Shown: positions 1-8,809, counted from the first letter of the stretch. The stretch is 64,000 bases of DNA from Sphingomonas sp. CROZ-RG-20F-R02-07 (GCF_022662335.1 NZ_JAKNQJ010000001.1:62001-126000), one strand, 5' to 3'. Notes: a model not told the origin generated them from the letters alone. Numbers and translations are program-made.

Positions 1-1
1 C

Positions 2-298
2 GCCGCCGCGGCCGTTTTCGCCATGCTTTGCATCGCGCCCGCCGTCGCCCAGACTCGCGAGCCGGTGAAGGTCCATGTGTCGAGCGCCGGGCTCGACCTC
101 GCCAATCCGCGCGACCGTACGATCCTGAGCGACCGGATCCGCATCGCGGCCGACCAGGCCTGCGTCTCGATGGCGATCGGCCTCGTTCGCGAGCGCGACG
201 AGCAGCAGTGCCACGCCGAAATGCTCCGCGACGGCGCCACGCAGATCGCGGCGATCGCGGCGCGTTCGGGCGTCGAAGTGGCCGCCATCCAGCGTTGA
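2..298 (+). CDS. UrcA family protein, 5' end cut by window edge
   Basis: The reading frame is open to the left edge, so the true start lies outside the window. What is visible is the end of a hydrophobic signal peptide with a likely cleavage after AVA-Q, then about 80 residues. Family features are a VKV strand, a DLANP segment, a repeated RI-AAD-AC helix and a second cysteine (QQCHAEM). UrcA proteins are small periplasmic alphaproteobacterial proteins with two conserved cysteines and no assigned biochemical role. An internal ATG at 23 would remove most of the signal peptide, so it is not a credible start. The gene converges on rsmD. Confidence 0.75.
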   Translation, partial: AAAAVFAMLCIAPAVAQTREPVKVHVSSAGLDLANPRDRTILSDRIRIAADQACVSMAIGLVRERDEQQCHAEMLRDGATQIAAIAARSGVEVAAIQR

Positions 299-311
299 GG
301 CGGTGGCCGGG

Positions 312-342
312 CCGGGGGCGGAGCCGCCGGCATCGCCCCCGG
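312..342. terminator. Possible shared hairpin terminator between convergent genes
   Basis: A perfect 9-bp stem (CCGGGGGCG with CGCCCCCGG) and a 13-nt loop lies between the 3' ends of the UrcA gene and rsmD. There is no T-run on either side, so it could equally be a stabilising 3' stem-loop. Low confidence. Confidence 0.3.
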
Positions 343-359
343 ATCCGCCGGCGCCCGTG

Positions 360-896
360 TCAGTCGGCGCGCAGCAAGGTGATCCGCGCCTTGCCGTGAA
401 CGCGGCTGGCATCGACCGTGAAGCCGGCGATCACGGGCTCCTCGGCCTTGGCGGTCTCGATGCTGATCCACGTCGCCGGGCTCGTCCAGCCGAGCCGCGC
501 GAGGCGATCGAGCGCGACGACCCCCGCGCCGGTGCCATAAGGCGGATCCATAAGGATCAGGTCGAGCGGCGCGGCGGCGGGCGGCAGCGCCATAACCGAC
601 GTGGCGCGCACGTCCTGCCGCGTGCCCAGCTTCGCCAGATTGGCCTTCAGCGCGTCGAGCGCGGGGCGATCCTGTTCGACGAACAGGCACGCCGCGGCAC
701 CGCGCGACAGCGCCTCGATCCCGAGCGCACCCGATCCGGCGAAGAGATCGGCGACGGTCAGCCCCTCGAAACTGCCGACGCGGCTCGTCAGCATCGAGAA
801 CAGCGCCTCGCGCGTGCGATCGGCGGTGGGGCGCGTGGCCTCGCCCTTGGGCGCGACGAGCGGGCGGCCCCGCCACTGGCCGGCGATGACGCGCAT
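360..896 (-). CDS. rsmD: 16S rRNA (guanine966-N2)-methyltransferase RsmD
   Basis: 178 residues, the normal length for RsmD, which methylates G966 of 16S rRNA in assembled 30S particles using SAM. The N-terminus MRVIAGQWRGRPL and the TADRTREALFSML helix are family signatures. The SAM-binding glycine motif DLFAGSGALG sits at residues 50-59 and the N6/N2-methylase catalytic motif DPPYG at 117-121. The ATG overlaps the stop of rluB by one base (TGATG), so the two rRNA modification genes are probably one transcript with coupled translation. Confidence 0.95.
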   Translation of the reverse strand: MRVIAGQWRGRPLVAPKGEATRPTADRTREALFSMLTSRVGSFEGLTVADLFAGSGALGIEALSRGAAACLFVEQDRPALDALKANLAKLGTRQDVRATSVMALPPAAAPLDLILMDPPYGTGAGVVALDRLARLGWTSPATWISIETAKAEEPVIAGFTVDASRVHGKARITLLRAD

Positions 897-2374
897 CAGC
901 GCTTGCCCCCGCGCGGGGTGCGCGGCGGATGGCCGCGGCCGCCTGCCGGACCCTTGGCCGGCTTTCCGCCGGCGGGCTTGCCGGCCGTGGGGCGGGGGGC
1001 GCCGCGATCGTCCGAGCGGGTGCGATCCGTGCGCACGCGCTCGGTGCCGGCATAGGGCGTGCGCGCCGCGGTGCGCGCGGTGCGGCCGTTCGCGGTTTCG
1101 TCCGCCGGTGCGCGGTCGCGGCTTGCAAAGGCTCCGCGCTCACCCTGGCGACCCGAGCGGCCACCCCCCTCGGGCTTGGCGAAGCCCGTGCGCGGGGCGT
1201 CGCGGCCGGTGCGCTCGGTGCGCGGCGCATCACCGCGGGCATTGCGGTCGCCGAAGCGCGGGTTGGTCGCATCCGTCCGAGCGGGGCGGTCGGTGCGGGT
1301 GTCGCGGTCCACGCCGGGCTTGGCATAGGGCCGGCTCGTGCGGAACCGTTCGTCGGTGGCGACTTCGCGGATGCGGAAGGGCCGCTCGGTGGTGGCGGCG
1401 CGGGGCGTCTGTGGGCGGACGGGCCCGCCCTCGCTCGCCGGGCGGATGCGGAACGGCCGTTCGGGTTCGCGCGCGGGGCGCAGGTCGCGTGCCGGGGCGG
1501 GGCGGGGCGCCCGCGCGGCCGGCGCGGCGCGGCGTGCCTCCACCGTCACGACGGCCGGCGCGACCGGCGCATTGGGCACGTCGAGGCTCGCCGACAGCGC
1601 CGGCGCGCGCCCGAGCGACTTGCGGAAATCGACCAGATCGTGCTGCTTGACCTCGCCGAGCTGCCCCGGCTCCAGTTCGCCCAGCACGAACGGGCCGTAG
1701 CGGATGCGGATCAGCCGCGACACCTGAAGCCCGAGATGCTCCAGCACGCGGCGCACCTCGCGGTTCTTGCCCTCGGTCAGCGTCATCTCGATCCACACGT
1801 TCGCGCCGGTGCGCCGCTCGATATTGGCGTCGATCGATCCGTAGCGGATGCCCTCGATCTCGATCCCCTGGGACAGATCCTCGAGCTGCTGCTGCGTGAT
1901 CGGGCCATAAGCGCGCGCACGGTAGGCGCGTTCGACGCCGGTGGCGGGCAGTTCCAGTTGCCGCTTCAGCCCGCCATCGGTGGTGAGCAGCAACAGCCCC
2001 TCGGTAGCCAGATCGAGCCGCCCCACCGGCACGACGCGTGGCAGATCGTCGGGCAGATGATCGTAGATCGTCGGCCGCTCACGCGGATCGCGCTCCGTCA
2101 CCAGCAGGCCGGGCGGCTTGTGGTAGAGGAACAGCCGCGTCGGCTCGGGCGCCTGGACGGGCTGGCCGTCCACCGTGACGCCGTCGAGCGTCGTCAGGAC
2201 GGTAGCGGGCGTGGTCAGCACGGTGCCGTGGATCGCGATCCGCCCGTCCTCGATCATCCGTTCCACCTCGCGGCGCGAGGCGATGCCGGCGCGGGCGAGC
2301 AGCTTGGCGATGCGCTCTCCGGCGCGTGGCGCGGGGCGTTCGCCGGCGCCGGGATCTCGAGGGGTATCGGTCAT
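896..2374 (-). CDS. rluB: 23S rRNA pseudouridine synthase (RluB/RsuA family) with long basic tail
   Basis: 492 residues from ATG 2374; the frame stays open upstream, but the family similarity begins just after this ATG. An S4 RNA-binding domain covers about residues 20-75 (RIAKLLARAGIASRREVERM). The RsuA-type catalytic domain follows, with GRLDLATEGLLLL placing the catalytic aspartate at D121, and EGKNREVRR near 201. Family members modify U2605 of 23S rRNA. After about residue 258 comes a tail of some 230 residues rich in Arg, Pro, Gly and Asp with repeated FRIR, RTDR and RTER motifs. The tail is low-complexity and presumably disordered and RNA-binding. Such tails are common in alphaproteobacterial RluB. 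Confidence 0.9.
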   Translation of the reverse strand: MTDTPRDPGAGERPAPRAGERIAKLLARAGIASRREVERMIEDGRIAIHGTVLTTPATVLTTLDGVTVDGQPVQAPEPTRLFLYHKPPGLLVTERDPRERPTIYDHLPDDLPRVVPVGRLDLATEGLLLLTTDGGLKRQLELPATGVERAYRARAYGPITQQQLEDLSQGIEIEGIRYGSIDANIERRTGANVWIEMTLTEGKNREVRRVLEHLGLQVSRLIRIRYGPFVLGELEPGQLGEVKQHDLVDFRKSLGRAPALSASLDVPNAPVAPAVVTVEARRAAPAARAPRPAPARDLRPAREPERPFRIRPASEGGPVRPQTPRAATTERPFRIREVATDERFRTSRPYAKPGVDRDTRTDRPARTDATNPRFGDRNARGDAPRTERTGRDAPRTGFAKPEGGGRSGRQGERGAFASRDRAPADETANGRTARTAARTPYAGTERVRTDRTRSDDRGAPRPTAGKPAGGKPAKGPAGGRGHPPRTPRGGKR

Positions 2375-2493
2375 CGCCGCGCTGATAGCCGAATGCGCAC
2401 CCCCATGCGAAAATATTTGCATCCCCGCGCGCAGCGGCGCGTTAGGAGACGGACGCGTAACGAGCCCGCTGGGCGGACGAGGATGAGCAAGGC

Positions 2494-2922
2494 ATGATCT
2501 TCGGACGGAAGAAGCGGCAGATCGTGCGCCTGCTCGTCGTGGAGGACGAGCCGCTGGTGGCGTTCGATACCGAACATTTCCTGTCGGATGCGAATTATAC
2601 GATCGTCGGTACGGTCGACCGCGTGGCCGATGCGGTCGCGGTGATCGGGCGGGGCGAGCCCATCGATCTGGTGCTGGTGGACGTCCGCCTTGCCGACGGA
2701 TCGGGGCTCGACGTGGCCCGCGCAGCGCTCGCGCAGGAGATCCCGGTGTTGTTCGTGACCGGCAATTTCCCGCCCGAGGCGCAGCCTTTGGCCGCGGGCT
2801 GCCTCGCCAAACCCTATGCGCAGCGCGACCTGATCGCCGCGATCGCCGCAATCGAGGCGGCGATCGACGGCCGGCCGGCCAAGCGTATGCCGCCGGGCTT
2901 GACGATCTTTCTGGAAGCCTGA
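2494..2922 (+). CDS. Single-domain response regulator (CheY-like receiver)
   Basis: 142 residues: a short basic leader (MIFGRKKRQIVR) followed by one receiver domain and nothing else. The acidic pocket is in LLVVEDEPLVAFD. The phosphoacceptor aspartate is in LVLVDVRLADGSG. A switch threonine is in VLFVTGN and the conserved lysine in CLAKPYAQRD. No output domain is present, so it probably acts by protein-protein contact. No histidine kinase lies nearby, so its partner is unknown. A Shine-Dalgarno-like AAGG precedes the ATG. Confidence 0.85.
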   Translation: MIFGRKKRQIVRLLVVEDEPLVAFDTEHFLSDANYTIVGTVDRVADAVAVIGRGEPIDLVLVDVRLADGSGLDVARAALAQEIPVLFVTGNFPPEAQPLAAGCLAKPYAQRDLIAAIAAIEAAIDGRPAKRMPPGLTIFLEA

Positions 2923-2932
2923 GTCGTTCCCG

Positions 2933-3529
2933 TTATGCGGGCCGGTCGGCGAGGCACGGGATCTGCGGTGCGGCGTCGCGCGGCAGCGTGCCCGACAGGC
3001 GAGGATCGGGGAACGTCTCCATGGTGCGTGACGTCGCGGTGAAGCCCTGTGCGCGGTAGAAGCCGAGTGCCGACGGATGGTCGAGCGTGCAGGTGCACAC
3101 CGACAACCGCGTCACGCCCGGCGCCCAGGCGCGGGCGAGCGTCTCCGCCATCATCCAACGGCCATGGCCCTGGCCCGCCAGTTCGGGCACGAGCCCGAAA
3201 TAGGCGAGCCTGACCTCGCCCGGCTGGCGGTGATCGAGTTCGACCATCCCCACCTCGATCCCGCGCGGATCGACCGCCGCGAAGACCTGCACGCCGGGGT
3301 CCGCGAGAATGGCGGCGAGATCGGCATCCGCCATCACCAGCCGCGAATACCAGAGCCAGGGCGAGCCCACCTGCGCGAACAGCATGCGATAGCGGGCGAG
3401 CGTCGGCTCGGCCCAGCGCACCAGCCGCAACGGCGAGGGTGGGACGGGGCGCAGCGGCGGCCGCCGCGTCATCTCCAGCGTGGTGACGATCGTGGCGAGA
3501 TCGCCGTTCGGTACCGCGATCAGTCCCAT
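2933..3529 (-). CDS. GNAT family N-acetyltransferase
   Basis: 198 residues. The GNAT acetyl-CoA pyrophosphate loop appears as VPELAGQGHGRWMM (Q/R-x-x-G-x-G/A type) after a β-strand LAYFGLV. The C-terminal part holds the usual helix-strand HPSALGFYRAQGF. The acceptor substrate cannot be told from the sequence. The start overlaps the 3' end of hemF by 10 bp, so it is probably co-transcribed with and coupled to hemF. A link to haem metabolism is inferred from position only. Confidence 0.8.
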   Translation of the reverse strand: MGLIAVPNGDLATIVTTLEMTRRPPLRPVPPSPLRLVRWAEPTLARYRMLFAQVGSPWLWYSRLVMADADLAAILADPGVQVFAAVDPRGIEVGMVELDHRQPGEVRLAYFGLVPELAGQGHGRWMMAETLARAWAPGVTRLSVCTCTLDHPSALGFYRAQGFTATSRTMETFPDPRLSGTLPRDAAPQIPCLADRPA

Positions 3530-4362
3530 GTCGCCACCGGCGGCAAGCTCATCAGGATCGCATCGATATTGCCGCCGGTCTTCAGCCCGAAGAGCGTGCC
3601 GCGATCATAGACGAGGTTGAATTCGGCATAACGCCCCCGCCATGCGCGCATCGCCGCCACATCGGCAGCGTCGAACGGCGCGTCCATCCGCGCCCGCACG
3701 ATCGCAGGATAGGCCGACAGGAAGGCCAGCCCGACGTCGCGCACGAACGCGAAATCGGCGTCGAAGTCGCTCTCCAGATGATCGAAGAAGATTCCGCCGA
3801 CGCCGCGGTGTACCTGCCGGTGTGGGATGTAGAAATACTCGTCGGCCCAGGCTTTGAAGCGCGGATAATAGGCCGGATCATGCGCGTCGCACGCCTCGCG
3901 CATTGCCGCGTGGAAGGCGACCGTGTCGTCGGCGATCGGCAGCGGCGGATTGAGGTCCGCGCCGCCGCCGAACCAGCGTTTGGTGGTGGCGAGGAAGCGG
4001 CAGTTCATGTGCACCGCGGGAACGTGCGGATTGGCCATGTGCGCGACGAGGCTGATCCCGGTGGCGGCGAATTGCGGATGCTCGCCGGCGCCGTGGATCG
4101 ACTTGGCGAAGTCGCCCTCGAACGTGCCGCCGACGGTCGAGACGTTGACGCCCACCTTCTCGAACACCCGGCCCTTCATCACCCCGCGCACGCCGCCGCC
4201 GCCCGGCGCACCGCTCGGGTCCGCGCGGTCCCAGGGCGTGTAGGCGAAGGCGGCGTCCGATCCCGCCTCGCGCTCGATCGCCTCGAATTCGGCGCAGATG
4301 CGGTCGCGCAGGGTTTCGAACCAGGCGCGGGCGGCGGTTTGCTGGGGGTCGGGCGGTGGCAT
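3520..4362 (-). CDS. hemF: Oxygen-dependent coproporphyrinogen III oxidase
   Basis: 280 residues from ATG 4362 (MPPPDPQQTAARAW). An upstream in-frame ATG at 4428 would add 22 residues without family character. HemF decarboxylates coproporphyrinogen III to protoporphyrinogen IX using O2. Family motifs seen: GGGGVRGVMKGRVFEKVGVN, WFGGGADLNPP, the HRGVGGIFFDHL segment, and the C-terminal YAEFNLVYDRGTLFGLKTGG. Conserved histidines lie in VHMNCRF, FYIPHRQ and DPAYY-adjacent segments. Length and motifs are complete. It is first in an apparent two-gene operon with the acetyltransferase. Confidence 0.95.
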   Translation of the reverse strand: MPPPDPQQTAARAWFETLRDRICAEFEAIEREAGSDAAFAYTPWDRADPSGAPGGGGVRGVMKGRVFEKVGVNVSTVGGTFEGDFAKSIHGAGEHPQFAATGISLVAHMANPHVPAVHMNCRFLATTKRWFGGGADLNPPLPIADDTVAFHAAMREACDAHDPAYYPRFKAWADEYFYIPHRQVHRGVGGIFFDHLESDFDADFAFVRDVGLAFLSAYPAIVRARMDAPFDAADVAAMRAWRGRYAEFNLVYDRGTLFGLKTGGNIDAILMSLPPVATWD

Positions 4363-4521
4363 GGCGGTGCCCCTATCAAATCCTGTTTCGCACGGGGAGG
4401 ATTTTAGGCGGGATCGGTTTTCAGCCATGGCGATCGGGTCGGCGCCAAGTTCCGAAGAAACGATGTTCGCTCCGCGCCTCCGTGCGACCCGCTTCGATCT
4501 CCGAAGGCCCGGCGTCCCGGT

Positions 4522-4968
4522 CTAAACCGGCCAACCCATCTGCCGCATCGCCTCGCCGAGCACGATCGCGGTGGTGGCGGCCACGTTCAGCGAGCGGAAC
4601 CCGTCGCGCATCGGCACCCGCACCCGGAGGTCGGCGCGGGCATGGACCGGCTCGGGAACGCCCGCGCCCTCCGATCCCAGCAGCAGCACGTCGTCGGCGC
4701 GAAAGCTGGCGGCGGGCAGGTCGATCGCACCGGTGGTCGTCAACAGCACGATCCGCCCCCCCACCTGCGCCTCGAACGCCGCCCAATCGACATGGCGCAC
4801 CACATCGACGCGGCGCGCATAATCCATGCCCGCGCGCGCCAGCGAACGGTCGCCCCAGGGGAAGCCCATCGGCTCGATCAGGTCGACGCAGGCGCCCAGG
4901 CACGCCGCGGTGCGCAGGATCGTGCCGACATTGCCGGCGATATCCGGCTCGTAGAGCGCGATGCGCAT
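4522..4968 (-). CDS. trmL: tRNA (cytidine34-2'-O)-methyltransferase TrmL
   Basis: 148 residues, typical of the minimal SPOUT methylase TrmL, which 2'-O-methylates the wobble base of tRNA-Leu isoacceptors. The N-terminus MRIALYEPDIAGNVGTILRT is the family signature. The SAM-binding trefoil knot is shown by LLLGSEGAGVPE and VPMRDGFRSLNVAATTAIVL. It is transcribed divergently from petA. The 159 bp between its 3' end and the start of hemF hold no gene that I can support. Confidence 0.93.
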   Translation of the reverse strand: MRIALYEPDIAGNVGTILRTAACLGACVDLIEPMGFPWGDRSLARAGMDYARRVDVVRHVDWAAFEAQVGGRIVLLTTTGAIDLPAASFRADDVLLLGSEGAGVPEPVHARADLRVRVPMRDGFRSLNVAATTAIVLGEAMRQMGWPV

Positions 4969-5143
4969 GATGGATGTTCTCCGCCGACGCGCCGCCCCCC
5001 GCGGCCGCGCAAAATGCCTGTTGGCAAAGCGCCCGTCCGCCGTCTATCACATCATGGCAGCCTTTGGGGACGAAAGGCGCGGCACGGCGGGGGCGCTGTC
5101 TTCCGTACGTGGCTTCGGTATCCGGGGTTATAGGGCGAGTTGA

Positions 5144-5728
5144 ATGGCGAACGTCGACACCATGGTTCCTCCCGGCGAAGATCCCGCGCCGTTCCACGAA
5201 CCGATCGACGATCCGCGCCGCCGCGATTTCATCAACGTCGCCGCGGTGTCCTTCGCCGGCGTCGGGGCGCTTGCCATCGTGCTGCCGCTCATCAACCAGA
5301 TGAACCCGTCCGCCGACGTGCTCGCGCAATCGACCACGGTGGTCGACCTGAGCAAGGTGGAGGCGGGGCAGGGCGTCATCACCTCGTTCCGCAAGCAGCC
5401 GCTGTTCGTGCGCAACCTGACCGCCAAGGAGATTGCCGAGGCCGATGCCGTCGCGCTGAACGAACTGCGCGATCCGCAGACGCTGGAGCAGCGGACCAAG
5501 GCGGGGCACAAGAACTGGCTCATCACGCTCGGCGTCTGCACGCATCTCGGCTGCATTCCGCTCGGCATCCACGAGGGCGAGAACCGCGGCAAATATGGCG
5601 GCTATTTCTGCCCCTGCCACGGCTCGCAATATGACACCGCAGCACGCATCCGACAGGGGCCTGCGCCCAAGAATCTGTTCGTGCCCGAGTATAATTTCAC
5701 GACGCCGACCAGCGTCACGGTCGGCTGA
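5144..5728 (+). CDS. petA: Cytochrome bc1 complex Rieske iron-sulfur subunit
   Basis: 194 residues. An N-terminal RRRDF twin-arginine-like motif (residues 26-30) is followed by one membrane anchor at about 31-51. The [2Fe-2S] ligands are in box 1 CTHLGC (C132, H134, C137) and box 2 CPCHGS (C156, C158, H159). As part of complex III it passes electrons from ubiquinol to cytochrome c1 at the periplasmic face. It is the first gene of petABC; petB follows after 11 bp. The 175-bp gap upstream, shared with divergent trmL, must hold the promoter. A TTATAG at about 5126 is a possible -10 box but I see no convincing -35. Confidence 0.96.
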   Translation: MANVDTMVPPGEDPAPFHEPIDDPRRRDFINVAAVSFAGVGALAIVLPLINQMNPSADVLAQSTTVVDLSKVEAGQGVITSFRKQPLFVRNLTAKEIAEADAVALNELRDPQTLEQRTKAGHKNWLITLGVCTHLGCIPLGIHEGENRGKYGGYFCPCHGSQYDTAARIRQGPAPKNLFVPEYNFTTPTSVTVG

Positions 5729-5739
5729 GGAACGAGAAT

Positions 5740-7023
5740 ATGAGCTTTTCCTGGGCCAAGCATTACGAGCCGAAGCAGCCGCTGATGCGGTGGCTCGACG
5801 AGAAGCTGCCGATCCCGCGGCTTGCCTATAACGCCGTGGGCGCGGGCTATCCGGTGCCGCGCAACCTCAACTATTTCTGGAATTTCGGCGTGCTGGCCGG
5901 TGCCGCGCTCGCGGTGCAGATCGTCACGGGCATCGTGCTCGCCATGCATTATGCCGCCAATGCCGGTGTCGCCTTCGACAGCGTCGAGGGCATCATGCGC
6001 GACGTGAACGCCGGCTGGTTCCTGCGCTATGCGCACGCGAACGGCGCGTCGATGTTCTTCATCGTGGTCTATACGCACATCTTCCGCGGGCTGTATTACG
6101 GGTCGTACAAGGCGCCGCGCGAGATGGTGTGGCTGCTGGGCGTCACGATCTTCCTGCTGATGATGGCCACCGCCTTCATGGGCTATGTGCTGCCCTGGGG
6201 GCAGATGAGCTTCTGGGGGGCGCAGGTCATCACCGGCTTCTTCTCGGCGATACCGCTGGTGGGCGAGACGATCCGGGTGTGGCTGCTGGGCGGCTATGCG
6301 CCCGACAATGCCGCGCTCAACCGCTTCTTCTCGCTCCACTATCTGCTGCCGTTCGTGATCGCGGCGGTGATCGTGCTGCACATTTGGGCGCTGCACATCC
6401 CGGGGTCGAACAACCCGACTGGCGTCGACGTGAAGGGGCCGCAGGATACCGTGCCCTTTCACCCCTATTACACCGCCAAGGACGGCGTCGGTGTCGGCGT
6501 GTTCTTCCTGGTGTTCGCCGCGCTGGTGTTCTTCTTCCCGAACCTGCTCGGCCATCCGGACAATTACATCCCGGCCAATCCGCTTTCGACGCCCGCGCAT
6601 ATCGTGCCCGAATGGTATTTCTGGCCCTTCTACGCGATCCTGCGCTCGTTCACCGCGGATTTCATCCTGCCGGCGAAGCTCTGGGGCGTGCTGGCGATGT
6701 TCGGTTCGATCCTGCTGCTGTTCTTCCTGCCCTGGCTCGACTCGTCGCCGGTGCGCTCGAACAACTATCGGCCCAAGGCACGGATCGCCTTCTGGGTGCT
6801 GGTGGTCGACGTGTTGTGCCTCGGCTGGGTCGGCGGCGCGGAGGCATCGCCCGGCTACATCATGCTCGGGCAGATCAGCGCGGCCTATTATTTCGCGCAT
6901 TTTCTGATCGTGCTGCCGATCATCTCGCGTTCGGAGCGGCCCCGGCTGCTGCCCAATTCGATCACCGAAGCCGTGCTGGAAAAGCATGGCGGCACCAGCC
7001 CTGCCAAGACGGCGCTGGCGTAA
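5740..7023 (+). CDS. petB: Cytochrome b subunit of the bc1 complex
   Basis: 427 residues with about eight or nine hydrophobic segments. Seen: the [13 protein letters not shown] helix, haem-ligand histidines in LAMHYAAN and [10 protein letters not shown], and a second pair in [10 protein letters not shown] and [11 protein letters not shown]. The Qo-site PEWY motif is present ([16 protein letters not shown]), as is the [14 protein letters not shown] helix. Cytochrome b carries both haems b and both quinone sites of complex III. Length is normal for the fused bacterial form. It lies 31 bp before petC in the same operon. Confidence 0.97.
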   Translation: MSFSWAKHYEPKQPLMRWLDEKLPIPRLAYNAVGAGYPVPRNLNYFWNFGVLAGAALAVQIVTGIVLAMHYAANAGVAFDSVEGIMRDVNAGWFLRYAHANGASMFFIVVYTHIFRGLYYGSYKAPREMVWLLGVTIFLLMMATAFMGYVLPWGQMSFWGAQVITGFFSAIPLVGETIRVWLLGGYAPDNAALNRFFSLHYLLPFVIAAVIVLHIWALHIPGSNNPTGVDVKGPQDTVPFHPYYTAKDGVGVGVFFLVFAALVFFFPNLLGHPDNYIPANPLSTPAHIVPEWYFWPFYAILRSFTADFILPAKLWGVLAMFGSILLLFFLPWLDSSPVRSNNYRPKARIAFWVLVVDVLCLGWVGGAEASPGYIMLGQISAAYYFAHFLIVLPIISRSERPRLLPNSITEAVLEKHGGTSPAKTALA

Positions 7024-7054
7024 GACGAACGAAGACTTAGGGGTAGAACGGGAC

Positions 7055-7924
7055 ATGGTTCGAGCAATTGCAGCTCTGGTCGGCGCGGCGTTCGTCTTCG
7101 TGCTGGCGCTCGCGCTGTTCGGCACGGTGTCGGACCGGATCAAGAATCCGCCGGCGGAAACCGCCGCGGAGTTCGTGCAGGGGCGGATCGAGGCCACGAC
7201 CGGATCGCACCTGCTGAACGCCGGGCTGTCCTCGGACGGCGTGCTCGGCAAATATGACCGGCGCCAGCTTCAGCGCGGGTTCCAGGTGTACAAGGAGGTC
7301 TGCTCGGCCTGCCACTCGATCCGCCTCGTCGCGTTCCGCGACCTCGCGCAGATCGGCTATACCGCACCCGAGGTGAAGGCGATCGCCAACCAGTGGCAGA
7401 TCGAGCAGCCCGCGCCCAATCCCGACACGGGCGAGGCCTCGACGCGCAAGAACATTCCGTCCGATCACTTCCCGCTCGTCTTCGCCAACGACATCGCCGC
7501 GCGCGCCGCCAACAACAATGCGGTGCCGCCCGACCTGTCAGACATGACGAAGGCGCGGCACGGTGGGGCGAACTATGTCTACTCGCTCGTCGCCCATGGC
7601 TATGTGAAGCAGCCGACCGATCTGGTGAAGGAATTCCCCGACATCGCAACCCCCAAGGGGCTGTACTACAACCAGTATTTCGCGAACCTCAACATCGCGA
7701 TGCCGCCGCCGCTGAAGTCCGACGGTCAAGTGCAATATGCCGACGGCACCCGCCCGACGGTGGACCAGATGGCGAAGGACGTGGCGGCGTTCCTGAGCTG
7801 GACGGCCGAGCCCAATCTGGAGGCGCGCCACGCCGCCGGGCTCGCGGCGGTGATCTTCCTGATGATCTTCTGCTTCCTGGCTTGGGGCGCCTATCAGAAT
7901 GTCTGGCGCGACCTGAAGCATTGA
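7055..7924 (+). CDS. petC: Cytochrome c1 subunit of the bc1 complex
   Basis: 289 residues from ATG 7055, which begins a clean signal/anchor segment (VRAIAALVGAAFVFVLALAL). Upstream in-frame codons inside petB would spoil it. The covalent haem site CSACH is at residues 83-87. A distal methionine ligand candidate is in NIAMPPPL. A C-terminal membrane anchor (AAVIFLMIFCFLAWGAY) ends the protein, as in other cytochrome c1 proteins. It passes electrons from the Rieske centre to soluble or membrane cytochrome c. It is the last gene of petABC. Confidence 0.95.
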   Translation: MVRAIAALVGAAFVFVLALALFGTVSDRIKNPPAETAAEFVQGRIEATTGSHLLNAGLSSDGVLGKYDRRQLQRGFQVYKEVCSACHSIRLVAFRDLAQIGYTAPEVKAIANQWQIEQPAPNPDTGEASTRKNIPSDHFPLVFANDIAARAANNNAVPPDLSDMTKARHGGANYVYSLVAHGYVKQPTDLVKEFPDIATPKGLYYNQYFANLNIAMPPPLKSDGQVQYADGTRPTVDQMAKDVAAFLSWTAEPNLEARHAAGLAAVIFLMIFCFLAWGAYQNVWRDLKH

Positions 7925-7989
7925 GGGCCGGATTGCCTGGCGCGGTTTGAAGCACCAAAGCGGCGTTCCGCGTCCGTTCCGGCCGGAAC

Positions 7990-8014
7990 GGAACCGGTAT
8001 CACTACGGTCCGTT
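7990..8014 (+). promoter_or_regulatory. EcfG-type general stress promoter
   Basis: GGAAC at 7990-7994, a 16-bp spacer, then CGTT at 8011-8014. This matches the alphaproteobacterial EcfG (ECF15) pattern GGAAC-N16/17-CGTT exactly. It lies about 50 bp ahead of the ATG of the Gly/Tyr-rich lipoprotein gene, which implies a 5' leader of roughly 40 nt. The match is seen in sequence; its use in vivo is inferred. Confidence 0.6.
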
Positions 8015-8063
8015 GATGGTGTTCGACGGCGCGTCTTGCCGTCCCAAGTATGGGATTATATCC

Positions 8064-8651
8064 ATGAACCTCAAGAGCATCGCTCTCGCCGGTATGGCCG
8101 GTCTGATGGCGCTTGGTACGGCCGGCTGCAACGATGGTTACGGCTATGGCGGCGTCGGTGTCGGCTATGACGCGGCGGGCTATGGCCCCGGCTATTACGG
8201 CGGCGGCTATGGCGGCTATGGCGGCTATGGCTATGACGGGTTCGGCTATGGTGGCTATGGTGGCTCGTATTTCGGCTGGTACGGCGACTATTATTATCCC
8301 GGCAGCGGCGTGTACGTCTATGATCGCTATCGCCGGCCCTATCGCTGGAATGGTAATCAGCAGCGCTACTGGCAGGGTCGCAGCGGCGGCTATCGCGGTG
8401 GCGGCAATTGGGGCGGCTTCGGCCACGGCGATCACGGGGCGAACTTCAACGGCGGTGGCTATCGCGGAAACGGCGCCGGGTTCCAGGGCCGTGGCGGGTT
8501 CGCCGGGCAGGGTGCAGGTGTCCCGGGAGCGAACGGCGCGCCAGGTGGCGGGCAGCGTGGCGGCAATCCGGGTGGGTTCCATGGCGGCGGCTTCCATGGC
8601 GGTGGCTTCCATGGCGGAGGGCACGGCAATGGTGGGCACGGGCATCGCTGA
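8064..8651 (+). CDS. Gly/Tyr-rich low-complexity lipoprotein, function unknown
   Basis: 195 residues from ATG 8064. The first 22 residues form a lipoprotein signal peptide ending LMALGTAGC, a lipobox-like site. The rest is strikingly low-complexity: GYG/GGYGGYG repeats at about 25-75, a YYYPGSGVYVYDRYRRPYRW segment with aromatic and basic residues at about 80-100, then GGG/NWGG and finally repeated FHGGG blocks with a histidine-rich end. The aromatic segment resembles the short core of other YXWXX-containing sphingomonad secreted proteins, but I cannot name a family. An exact EcfG-type promoter upstream suggests stress induction. It is a stand-alone unit after petC. Confidence 0.7.
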   Translation: MNLKSIALAGMAGLMALGTAGCNDGYGYGGVGVGYDAAGYGPGYYGGGYGGYGGYGYDGFGYGGYGGSYFGWYGDYYYPGSGVYVYDRYRRPYRWNGNQQRYWQGRSGGYRGGGNWGGFGHGDHGANFNGGGYRGNGAGFQGRGGFAGQGAGVPGANGAPGGGQRGGNPGGFHGGGFHGGGFHGGGHGNGGHGHR

Positions 8652-8704
8652 GCCGGCGGCGCCCACGGCGTCTTGGGTTTCGCGCTAAGACGCCAGGATG
8701 CGAA

Positions 8705-8737
8705 GAGTGGCGTTCATAGAGTTTGATGACGCCACTC
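8705..8737. terminator. Inverted repeat, possible terminator of the lipoprotein gene
   Basis: A perfect 9-bp inverted repeat (GAGTGGCGT and ACGCCACTC) with a 15-nt loop lies about 55 bp past the stop. No strong T-run follows. It could be a terminator or the outer part of the adjacent repeat element. Confidence 0.3.
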
Positions 8738-8741
8738 TCAT

Positions 8742-8809
8742 CCGATCGCCCTGAGCTTGTCGAAGAGCCTGTTGAGAATAGGAAGGCACGCCTGCGGAGA
8801 GCGTGTTTC
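8742..8809 (+). repeat. Sphingomonad-type palindromic repeat, family B, truncated copy
   Basis: The stretch starting CGCCCTGAGCTTGTCGAAG and containing GGAAGGCACGCCTGCGGAG matches, in order, the reverse complement of the element at 31861-31966. The pairing right arm is missing, so this is a partial copy. It fills most of the 212-bp gap between the lipoprotein gene and the MaoC gene, where I see no gene. Confidence 0.6.

Noticed and set aside
929-2497. A 522-codon plus-strand frame over rluB
   Set aside because: Shadow of the GC-rich rluB tail; Arg/Ala/Gly-rich and without domains.
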